Assembly (NCBI GenBank): GCA_024072375.1
Contig: CP099617.1
Span: 663,001-727,000 of the forward strand
Direction: 5' to 3'
DNA length: 64,000 nucleotides
From: Sphingomonadaceae bacterium OTU29LAMAA1
GTDB taxonomy: Bacteria; Pseudomonadota; Alphaproteobacteria; Sphingomonadales; Sphingomonadaceae
Program-made: the position numbers and the translations under genes
Notes under the pieces: generated by a model
Databases searched by the model: none
What the model saw: the letters and a program-made list of their open reading frames with translations, nothing else
Told to the model about the DNA's origin: nothing
Shown: piece after piece, positions 57,348 through 64,000 of the stretch
Layout of the letters: each line of letters opens with the position of its first letter
How positions within the stretch are numbered: position 1 is the stretch's first letter

Positions 57348-57829
57348 GCGGCCTGCCCTATCGCCCCTGCGCCGGCGTCATGCTGGTCAACAAGGACGGC
57401 AAGGTCTTCGTCGGCCAGCGCATGGATTCGACGCTTGAGGCATGGCAGATGCCGCAGGGCGGGATCGATCCGGGCGAGGATGCGCTGACCGCCGCGATCC
57501 GGGAACTGGGTGAGGAAACCGGTGTAACTGCCGATCACGTCGCGCTGATCGCCGAGGCGCCCGGCGAGTTCCTCTATGACCTGCCGGAGGATATGATCGG
57601 CAAGGTGTGGAAGGGCAAATGGCGCGGGCAGCGACAGCGCTGGTTCCTGTTCCGCTTCCTTGGGGAAGACGGCGATGTCGATATCGCCACCTCGCATCAG
57701 GAGTTCCGCGCCTGGCGCTGGAGCGATCCGGCCGACCTGCCGGCCATGATCGTGCCGTTCAAACGGCGGTTGTACGAGGACGTGCTCACCGCGTTCCGGC
57801 CTCATCTGGCCGCAGACGAAACGGGCTGA
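57344..57829 (+). CDS. rppH: RNA pyrophosphohydrolase (RppH/NudH-like)
   Basis: 161 residues from the ATG in an ATGA overlap. The opening [21 protein letters not shown] and [10 protein letters not shown] then [11 protein letters not shown] form a complete Nudix box. The [15 protein letters not shown] segment, and FRAWRWSDP near the end, match the RppH/NudH group. It removes pyrophosphate from the 5' end of mRNA and starts decay, or hydrolyses Ap5A. Both are known for the family. Confidence 0.94.
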   Translation: MSGLPYRPCAGVMLVNKDGKVFVGQRMDSTLEAWQMPQGGIDPGEDALTAAIRELGEETGVTADHVALIAEAPGEFLYDLPEDMIGKVWKGKWRGQRQRWFLFRFLGEDGDVDIATSHQEFRAWRWSDPADLPAMIVPFKRRLYEDVLTAFRPHLAADETG

Positions 57830-57876
57830 GCCGTTTTGGGGTTTCCCGTACGGCTTCAGACGGTAGAGCCGTCCGG

Positions 57877-58794
57877 GTGCGTGTCCTGCTTGTCCTGATC
57901 CTTGCCCCTTTCCTGCTCGCCAACACGGCCGTCGGCGATGCGCCCGACGAAAGCAGGGTGCCCATACCCGCAGCGATCCGGTCGATGCTGGATGCCGCGA
58001 TCGAAAGCGGCAACGATGGCGACGTGTCCGTCGTGGTGAAGTACGCGCGTCTCGCCGATCCGGCGAGCGCGGATGCGGTGCTGGCGATCGCACAGAAATG
58101 GCGCAACGACCGTGCGCAGGCCCGGCAGACGACGATCCGGCAGGCGAGCATGTTCGACCTGTGGAGCGGTCGCGCCGAACTGGGCGGCTACATCACCACC
58201 GGCAACACCGACAGCAAGGGCGGATCGGCGGTGCTCGACCTGACGCGCGAAGGGCTGCAATGGCGGCACAAATTTCACGCGCAGGCGGATTATCAGGAAA
58301 ACGCGAACATCACGACGCGCGAACATTACCTTGCAAGCTACGAACCGAACTTCAAGATCGACGACCGGCTCTACGTCTATGGTGCTGCGCAATACGAAGC
58401 AGACCGTTTCCTCGGCTATTTCAACCGCTATTCCGCCTCGACCGGTATCGGCTACAGCGCGATCAAATCGCCGAAGATCCGGCTCGACGTCGAACTCGGC
58501 CCCGCGTTCCGGCAGACCGCCTTCACCGACCAAACCGAACAGAGCAACGTCGCGGCGCGCGGTACGCTGGCCTTCAACTGGCGGCTGCTACCGGGCCTGT
58601 CGGTGACGCAGAACGCGGCGGCCTATGTGCAAAGCTCCAACTCGACCTTGAGCGGCACGACATCGGTCAATGCCAAGCTGATCGGCCCGCTGTCCGCGGC
58701 ACTCTCGTACAATGTTCAATACGAAAGCATGCCGCCGGCGGGATCGGTATCGACAGACACGACGAGCCGGGCGTCGCTGGTGTACAGCTTCTGA
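57877..58794 (+). CDS. DUF481 outer-membrane beta-barrel protein
   Basis: 305 residues from the GTG at 57877 (the in-frame region upstream is a shadow). The signal peptide is VRVLLVLILAPFLLANTA. The mature part has an N-terminal helical stretch, then many alternating beta strands such as RAELGGYITTGNTDSKGG and the C-terminal RASLVYSF, which ends in a Phe typical of outer membrane proteins. DUF481 barrels are of unknown function in most bacteria. No strong ribosome-binding site is visible, so the start is moderately sure. Confidence 0.82.
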   Translation: MRVLLVLILAPFLLANTAVGDAPDESRVPIPAAIRSMLDAAIESGNDGDVSVVVKYARLADPASADAVLAIAQKWRNDRAQARQTTIRQASMFDLWSGRAELGGYITTGNTDSKGGSAVLDLTREGLQWRHKFHAQADYQENANITTREHYLASYEPNFKIDDRLYVYGAAQYEADRFLGYFNRYSASTGIGYSAIKSPKIRLDVELGPAFRQTAFTDQTEQSNVAARGTLAFNWRLLPGLSVTQNAAAYVQSSNSTLSGTTSVNAKLIGPLSAALSYNVQYESMPPAGSVSTDTTSRASLVYSF

Positions 58795-58862
58795 TAACGC
58801 GGGCGATGACGGTCGTCTTCGCAGTGGTTCCCCCCTCTCCGCTCTTCGTCTAGCATCCTCCG

Positions 58863-60068
58863 ATGAGAGGATTATCCACGAACGAGGCGGGCCTGGTCGA
58901 TCGATTCGACCAGGCGGCGATGCTGCATCAGGTCGAAAGCTGGGCGGCGGTGAACAGCGGGACACGCAATCTTGCCGGCGTCGCCCGGATGGCTGACCTG
59001 CTGGCGGAAGCCTTTGCCGCATTGCCGGGTGCGCTGACGATGGTGGAGGCTGAGCCGGCCCAGGCAGTCGGCATCGATGGCAGCGTCCGCGAGCTGGATC
59101 ATGGCCGGCACCTGCACCTTCGCGTGCGACCGGATGCGGCGGTGCAGATGCTGTTCACCGGGCACATGGATACCGTCTACCCGGTCGACCACCCGTTCCA
59201 GACGCTCACCTATCGCGACGACGGCACGATCAACGGACCGGGCACCGCGGACATGAAGGGCGGACTGGCGGTGATGCTTGCGGCGCTGCAGGCGGTCGAG
59301 GCGTCGGGCGATCCCCGGTTCGGCTATGAGGTCGTCATCAATTCCGACGAAGAAACGGGGTCGCTGTCCTCAGCGGGACTGCTGGCGCGTGCTGCCATCG
59401 GCAAGGTCGCTGCGCTCACCTACGAGCCGGCACTGGCCGACGGCACGTTGGCGGGCGCGCGGGGGGGCACCGGCAATTTCTCGATCGTCGTGCGCGGGCG
59501 CAGCGCACATGCAGGCCGCAATCCCGAGGACGGGCGCAACGCCATCGTCGCCGCCGCCGCGCTGGCGGTGCGCCTTTCCGAAGCGCGCGCACCCGGCCTC
59601 GCGGTCAACCCGGCGCGGATCGATGGCGGCGGTCCGAACAACGTGGTGCCGGATCTTGCGATCCTGCGCGTGAACTTTCGCCCCGCTGCGGCGGACGAGA
59701 TTGCACGCGCCCGCGCCGCGATCGACGAGGCAGTGGCCGAGATTAGCGCCGCTCATGATGTCGCGATCGTCGTGCATGGCGGCTTCAATCGGCCGCCCAA
59801 GCCGCTCGATCCCGGTGCCGAGCGACTGTTCGGGCTGGTGGCGAGCGCGGGCGCGGATCTGGGCCTGACGATCGGCTGGCGTGCGACCGGCGGCGTGTGC
59901 GACGGCAACAACATCGCTGCTGCCGGCGTACCCGTGGTCGATACGATGGGCGTCCGCGGCGGTGCGATCCATTCCGCCGACGAATTCATGATCGTCGACA
60001 GCCTCGCCGAACGCGCGGCGCTGTCCGCGATCACCATTTCCCGTATCATCGACAAGGGGCGCCCATGA
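58863..60068 (+). CDS. M20-family hydrolase in the ast operon
   Basis: 401 residues. The metal ligands of the M20 fold are visible: TGHMDTVYP (His, Asp), GPGTADMKGG (Asp), the catalytic base pair in NSDEETGS and the dimerisation domain RGRSAHAG. HSADEF near the end gives the last His. It belongs with CPG2/ArgE-like amidohydrolases. It overlaps astA by ATGA. Since AstE is not visible here, it may act as the succinylglutamate or succinylornithine deacylase of this pathway, which is an inference. Confidence 0.88.
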   Translation: MRGLSTNEAGLVDRFDQAAMLHQVESWAAVNSGTRNLAGVARMADLLAEAFAALPGALTMVEAEPAQAVGIDGSVRELDHGRHLHLRVRPDAAVQMLFTGHMDTVYPVDHPFQTLTYRDDGTINGPGTADMKGGLAVMLAALQAVEASGDPRFGYEVVINSDEETGSLSSAGLLARAAIGKVAALTYEPALADGTLAGARGGTGNFSIVVRGRSAHAGRNPEDGRNAIVAAAALAVRLSEARAPGLAVNPARIDGGGPNNVVPDLAILRVNFRPAAADEIARARAAIDEAVAEISAAHDVAIVVHGGFNRPPKPLDPGAERLFGLVASAGADLGLTIGWRATGGVCDGNNIAAAGVPVVDTMGVRGGAIHSADEFMIVDSLAERAALSAITISRIIDKGRP

Positions 60069-61081
60069 CGTTTCGCATCAGGGCGGCCAAGCCCGACGAT
60101 CTTCAGCATCTTTACGAAATGGCCAAATTGACCGGCGGCGGGTTCACCAACCTGCCGCCGGATCGCACGGCGTTGCGCAACAAGCTCGACCGCAGCGATG
60201 CCGCATTCGCGCGGGCGGATGGGCCGATCGGCGACGAAGCGTTCGTACTGATGCTGGAGAACAGCGTCACGGGTGAAGTGCGGGGCACCTGCCAGCTGTT
60301 CACGCAGGTGGGACAGCAGCATCCCTTCTACAGCTATCGTCTCGGCACGCTGACCCAGCACAGCAAGGAGCTGGAGCGGACGTTTCGTGCCGAAATGCTC
60401 GCACTGACCACGGATCTGGAAGGGGCGTGTGAAGTCGGCGGGCTGTTCCTGCATCCGGGTGAGCGCGCGGGTGGCCTCGGATTGCTGCTGGCGCGCAGCC
60501 GGTACCTGTTCATCCGGGCTCATCGCGCGCGGTTCGCGGATCGTATCCTCGCGGAACTGCGCGGCATCATCGACGAGGCGGGGGGATCGCCCTTCTGGGA
60601 CGGCCTCGCCGGCCGCTTCTTCGGCATGAACTTTCAGGACGCCGACCAATTCAACGCCATCAACGGCCACCAGTTCATAGCCGACCTGATGCCCAAGCAT
60701 CCGATCTACACCGCCATGCTGTCCGAGGCGGCGCGATCGGCGATCGGCCTGCCCCATCCCAGCGGGCGCGCGGCGATGCGGATGCTGGAGAACGAGGGCT
60801 TCCACTACGAACAATATATAGACATCTTCGACGGCGGCCCGACGATGACCGCGCGAACCGATCGGGTGCGCACGATCGAGGCGGCACGCGAGCAGACGAT
60901 CGTCGCGATTGATGGGGATGGTGGTGTCGAATCGCTGGTCGCGGTAGGCCGGCTCGGGGACTTTCGGTGCGCGTTCGGGATGGTGCGGGAGGCAGGCGAT
61001 GGCATCGTGCTGTCGCGTGACTGTGCCGGGGCCCTCGACCTGCAAGAGGACGACGTGGTGCTTCACGTGCCACGGTGGTGA
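60065..61081 (+). CDS. astA: Arginine N-succinyltransferase
   Basis: 338 residues. MTFRIRAAKPDDLQHLYEMAKLTGGGFTNLP is the family opening, followed by the GNAT-like core EVGGLFLHPGERAGGLGLLLARSR (succinyl-CoA loop) and FWDGLAGRFFGMNFQDAD. It transfers succinyl from CoA to arginine, step one of the AST pathway. It sits between the M20 hydrolase and astB. Confidence 0.95.
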   Translation: MTFRIRAAKPDDLQHLYEMAKLTGGGFTNLPPDRTALRNKLDRSDAAFARADGPIGDEAFVLMLENSVTGEVRGTCQLFTQVGQQHPFYSYRLGTLTQHSKELERTFRAEMLALTTDLEGACEVGGLFLHPGERAGGLGLLLARSRYLFIRAHRARFADRILAELRGIIDEAGGSPFWDGLAGRFFGMNFQDADQFNAINGHQFIADLMPKHPIYTAMLSEAARSAIGLPHPSGRAAMRMLENEGFHYEQYIDIFDGGPTMTARTDRVRTIEAAREQTIVAIDGDGGVESLVAVGRLGDFRCAFGMVREAGDGIVLSRDCAGALDLQEDDVVLHVPRW

Positions 61082-61086
61082 CGATT

Positions 61087-62349
61087 ATGCTGCGAGAGAT
61101 CAATTTCGACGGGATCGTCGGACCCAGCCACAATTATGCGGGACTGTCGGCCGGCAATCTGGCCGCTACCGCGCACGCGGGGCGGGTGTCGCATCCACGT
61201 GCGGCGGCGTTGCAAGGCCTGGACAAGATGCGCGCCAATCTGGCGCTTGGGCTGGCACAGGGCGTGCTGCTGCCACACCGACGGCCGGATCACGCCTGGC
61301 TGGGCAAGCTGAGCACGACGTATACCGATGCCCCGGCATTGTTGCAGGCGCAGGCGATGTCGGCCTCGGCGATGTGGGCAGCGAACGCAGCCACCGTCTC
61401 CCCTGCTCCCGACACGGCGGACGGGCGCTGCCATTTGTCCGTCGCCAATCTGATGACGATGCCACATCGCAGCCATGAATGGCCCGAGACGCTGGCGCAG
61501 TTACGCATCGCCTTCGCGCACGATGCCTTTGCTGTGCACGGTCCAGTACCGGCCCCGTTCGGCGACGAGGGCGCGGCGAACCACATGCGGCTGGCGGCAT
61601 CGCACGGTGCAGCGGGCGTCGAGGTGTTCGTATACACCGTCGCCGGCGGCCGGTTCCCCGCACGGCAGCATCGGCAATCGAGCGAAGCGATCGCACGCGC
61701 CCACGGCCTTGATCCTGCGCGCACGTTGTTCGTCCAGCAGTCCGAGGAAGCGGTGGCGGCGGGTGCCTTCCACAACGACGTCGTTGCGGTCGCCAACGAA
61801 CACGTGCTGTTCGCGCACGAATTCGCCTTTGCCGACAAGCATGCGTTCTTCGCGGACCTGCGGCGATTGCTGCCCGAGGTCGAGATCGTCGAGGTGCCGG
61901 CAAGCGAGGTGAGCCTTGCCGACGCCATCGCCTCCTATCTCTTCAACGCTCAATTGGTGACGACCGAAGCGGGGCCGACCCTGATCGTGCCGGAAGAGGC
62001 GCGGGCGAATCCTGCCGTATGGATGTGGCTGGAACGCCATCGCGCCGGCAACGGCCCGATCCGGCGAGTGGAGACGGTCGACGTCACCCAATCGATGGCG
62101 AACGGCGGCGGACCTGCGTGCCTGAGGTTGCGTGTCGTCGCCGACCAGACGACGATCGATCCGCGCTTCATGGTCGACCCGGCGAAGCTGGACGTGATCG
62201 GCGCCATAGTGCGGCGGTGGTGGCCGGAGGCCATCGATCCGCATGCGTTGGCCGATCCGGCGTTGGTCCGCGATATCGAAACGGCGCAGGCCAAGTTGCT
62301 GGAGGCACTCGACATGTCGGGTTACCTGACAGTTAACCACGACGGTTGA
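61087..62349 (+). CDS. astB: N-succinylarginine dihydrolase
   Basis: 420 residues. The N-terminus REINFDGIVGPSHNYAGLSAGN is the family signature, and the later block AFHNDVVAVANEHVLF includes catalytic His/Asp. The C-terminal GGGPACLRLRVV carries the active Cys, and QSMANGG precedes it. It hydrolyses succinylarginine to succinylornithine, CO2 and ammonia. GTG starts at 61075 and 61078 (the latter overlapping the astA stop) are alternatives; the ATG at 61087 is chosen by homology of the leader. Confidence 0.94.
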   Translation: MLREINFDGIVGPSHNYAGLSAGNLAATAHAGRVSHPRAAALQGLDKMRANLALGLAQGVLLPHRRPDHAWLGKLSTTYTDAPALLQAQAMSASAMWAANAATVSPAPDTADGRCHLSVANLMTMPHRSHEWPETLAQLRIAFAHDAFAVHGPVPAPFGDEGAANHMRLAASHGAAGVEVFVYTVAGGRFPARQHRQSSEAIARAHGLDPARTLFVQQSEEAVAAGAFHNDVVAVANEHVLFAHEFAFADKHAFFADLRRLLPEVEIVEVPASEVSLADAIASYLFNAQLVTTEAGPTLIVPEEARANPAVWMWLERHRAGNGPIRRVETVDVTQSMANGGGPACLRLRVVADQTTIDPRFMVDPAKLDVIGAIVRRWWPEAIDPHALADPALVRDIETAQAKLLEALDMSGYLTVNHDG

Positions 62350-62402
62350 TCCGGGAATGGCGAAAGTCCGCCATTGGCCCACCGCTTGCTTCGGGATGGA
62401 CC

Positions 62403-62621
62403 ATGTGGACCCGGATGAAGCGCCTTTTCACGATCAAGACGAAGTTCGAAGCGTTCCTCGTCATTTACGGCCTTGGACTCGGGGCCGTGGAACGCGGCGT
62501 GCATTACCTGAACCAATATCCGGGCGTCGGCGGCTGGTTGCTGTTCGCCTGCTGCCCGATCGCGGTATTCATGGTCGGCGGTATCCTGATCGATTCAGTG
62601 GAACGGCGGCAGCAGGATTAG
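62403..62621 (+). CDS. Small membrane protein, 72 residues
   Basis: The ATG at 62403 has GGGATGG upstream; a TTG at 62346 overlapping the astB stop would add 19 residues. Two hydrophobic segments are visible: FEAFLVIYGLGLGAVERG (13-30) and GWLLFACCPIAVFMVGGILI (43-62), with charged ends. No family is recognised. It lies between astB and cysD with 53- and 58-base gaps. It may be a small inner-membrane protein. Confidence 0.7.
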   Translation: MWTRMKRLFTIKTKFEAFLVIYGLGLGAVERGVHYLNQYPGVGGWLLFACCPIAVFMVGGILIDSVERRQQD

Positions 62622-62679
62622 GGTCGCCCCCAAGGATAAGTTGGTCGCATCCCGCGGCGACCGCCCTATCTGAACGATC

Positions 62680-63579
62680 ATGAACGGGCTTACCCATTTG
62701 CAGCGGCTCGAGGCCGAAAGCATCCACATCATGCGCGAAGTCGTCGCCGAGGCGGAACGCCCGGTGATGCTCTACTCCGTCGGCAAGGATTCGGCGGTGA
62801 TGCTGCATCTCGCCAAAAAAGCCTTTTATCCGGCCAGGCCGCCGTTCCCGTTGCTGCATGTCGATACGACATGGAAATTCCGTGCGATGTACGACCTGCG
62901 CGACAAGGCGGCCGCGGATGCCGGTATGGATTTGATCGTCCACAAAAATCCGGAAGCGGTAGCGGCAGGCATCAATCCTTTCGATCACGGCGGGCGGCAC
63001 ACGGACCTGTGGAAGACGGAGGGGCTGAAGCAGGCGTTGAAGGCGGGCGGATATGATGTCGCCTTCGGCGGTGCGCGGCGCGACGAGGAAAAGAGCCGCG
63101 CTAAGGAGCGCATTTTCTCCTTCCGCTCCGCCAGTCAGGTCTGGGACCCCAAGGCACAACGTCCCGAATTGTGGAACCTATACAACGCCCGTATCCATCG
63201 CGGCGAGAGCATCCGGGTGTTCCCGATCTCCAACTGGACCGAGCTGGATATCTGGCAATATATCCTTGCGGAGGGGATCGAGATCGTGCCCCTGTACTTT
63301 GCCGCGCCGCGCCCGACCGTGGAGCGCGACGGCATGCTGCTGATGGTGGATGACGACCGATTCCGGCTGCATCCGGGCGAGGTCCCGGTGGAGCGATCGA
63401 TCCGCTTTCGCACGTTGGGCTGCTATCCGCTGACCGGCGCGGTGGAGAGCGAAGCAGCGACGCTGTCCGAGGTGATCCAGGAGATGCTGCTGACGACAAC
63501 CAGCGAACGGCAGGGCCGCGCGATCGACCACGATCAGGCGGCGAGTATGGAGAAGAAGAAGCGCGAGGGGTATTTTTAA
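62680..63579 (+). CDS. cysD: Sulfate adenylyltransferase subunit 2
   Basis: 299 residues. [21 protein letters not shown] P-loop ([20 protein letters not shown]) gives the ATP-pyrophosphatase motif, [20 protein letters not shown] the conserved block, and [16 protein letters not shown] plus SNWTELDIW the rest. With CysN it makes APS from sulfate and ATP. Its stop and the cysN start overlap (TAATG). Confidence 0.96.
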   Translation: MNGLTHLQRLEAESIHIMREVVAEAERPVMLYSVGKDSAVMLHLAKKAFYPARPPFPLLHVDTTWKFRAMYDLRDKAAADAGMDLIVHKNPEAVAAGINPFDHGGRHTDLWKTEGLKQALKAGGYDVAFGGARRDEEKSRAKERIFSFRSASQVWDPKAQRPELWNLYNARIHRGESIRVFPISNWTELDIWQYILAEGIEIVPLYFAAPRPTVERDGMLLMVDDDRFRLHPGEVPVERSIRFRTLGCYPLTGAVESEAATLSEVIQEMLLTTTSERQGRAIDHDQAASMEKKKREGYF

Positions 63580-64000
63580 TGAGCGCCTATACCCCCGATG
63601 CGCTGATCGCGCAGGATATCGATGCGTATCTGGATTCGCACGCGCACAAGACGATGTTGCGCTTTATCACCTGTGGATCGGTGGATGACGGAAAATCCAC
63701 GCTGATCGGCCGGTTACTGTACGATTCCAAGACGATATTCGAGGACCAGCTCGCCGCGCTCGAAGCCGATAGCCGGCGGATGGGAACGCAGGGGCAGAAC
63801 ATCGATTTCGCGCTGCTGGTCGACGGGCTTGCCGCCGAACGCGAGCAGGGCATCACGATCGATGTCGCCTATCGGTTCTTCGCAACCGACAAACGCAAGT
63901 TCATCGTCGCCGATACGCCCGGTCACGAACAATATACCCGCAACATGATCACCGGTGCATCGACCGCCGATTGCGCGGTGATCCTGATCGATGCGCGCAA
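63579..64000 (+). CDS. cysN: Sulfate adenylyltransferase subunit 1 (CysN or CysNC), truncated by the window
   Basis: Only the first 140 codons are present. GTPase motifs G1 (GSVDDGKST), G2 ([13 protein letters not shown]) and G3 ([12 protein letters not shown]) are complete. GTP hydrolysis by CysN drives APS synthesis. The 3' part, which would show whether an APS kinase (CysC) domain is fused, is not in the window. It is coupled to cysD by a one-base stop/start overlap (TAATG). Confidence 0.95.
   Translation, partial: MSAYTPDALIAQDIDAYLDSHAHKTMLRFITCGSVDDGKSTLIGRLLYDSKTIFEDQLAALEADSRRMGTQGQNIDFALLVDGLAAEREQGITIDVAYRFFATDKRKFIVADTPGHEQYTRNMITGASTADCAVILIDAR

Overview
This 64 kb window is a GC-rich (roughly two-thirds G+C), densely coded chromosomal segment. 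Gene content and protein style point to a sphingomonad alphaproteobacterium (Sphingomonas or a close relative): RecA, AlaS, GyrA, a PdhA/PdhB pair with a lipoyl domain on E1-beta, a WalW-like deacetylase, an ast operon with an M20 hydrolase, and many GTG/TTG starts. The taxonomic call is an inference from protein resemblance. I see no insertion sequence, prophage, CRISPR array, rRNA or replication origin.

Layout. 1-2 kb: the tail of an M28 peptidase, a small lipoprotein, tRNA-Ile(CAT)/Met and tRNA-Pro(TGG), and a 79-residue membrane protein. 2-7 kb: WalW-like deacetylase with a soluble histidine kinase, an Lrp regulator, and a TPR protein. 7-12.6 kb: YaaA-SDR, GyrA-DUF952 and a PRC-barrel-like secreted protein. 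12.7-21.5 kb (mostly minus strand): AlaS, an M24 aminopeptidase with a small secreted protein, a divergent dicarboxylate symporter, methyltransferase-GST, and RecA with a probable LexA-type operator. 21.6-25.7 kb: a tightly overlapped ETF-QO - TPR - IspE operon. 25.8-33.1 kb: a UDG-like protein coupled to a Slt-type lytic transglycosylase, an unrecognised 161-residue protein, an AlkK-like acyl-CoA ligase, a KefB-type antiporter and DUF488.

The most distinctive region is 33.1-45.2 kb. It holds nine Tad-pilus-type minor subunits arranged as three triplets, each with one large von Willebrand A (TadG-like) protein and two small TadE-like pseudopilins. Triplet 1 (minus strand) and triplet 2 (plus strand) share the order G-E-E and even the internal position of the VWA metal site. 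Triplet 3 has the order E-E-G. Between triplets 1 and 2 sit trmFO, a membrane-anchored three-EF-hand protein and a squalene/phytoene synthase-like protein. No tad secretion gene (flp, tadA/B/C, rcpA, cpaB) lies in the window.

45.2-64 kb is mainly metabolic. It holds pdhA-pdhB; MFS transporter - cysK - SleB-type wall hydrolase; purF - SDR; an HDAC-family deacetylase with a CFA-synthase-like methyltransferase; alpha/beta hydrolase - RppH-type Nudix; a DUF481 barrel; M20 hydrolase - astA - astB (arginine succinyl degradation); and cysD - cysN (sulfate activation), which runs off the end. Translational coupling by 1-4 base stop/start overlaps (ATGA, GTGA, TTGA) recurs throughout and was used to choose many start codons.
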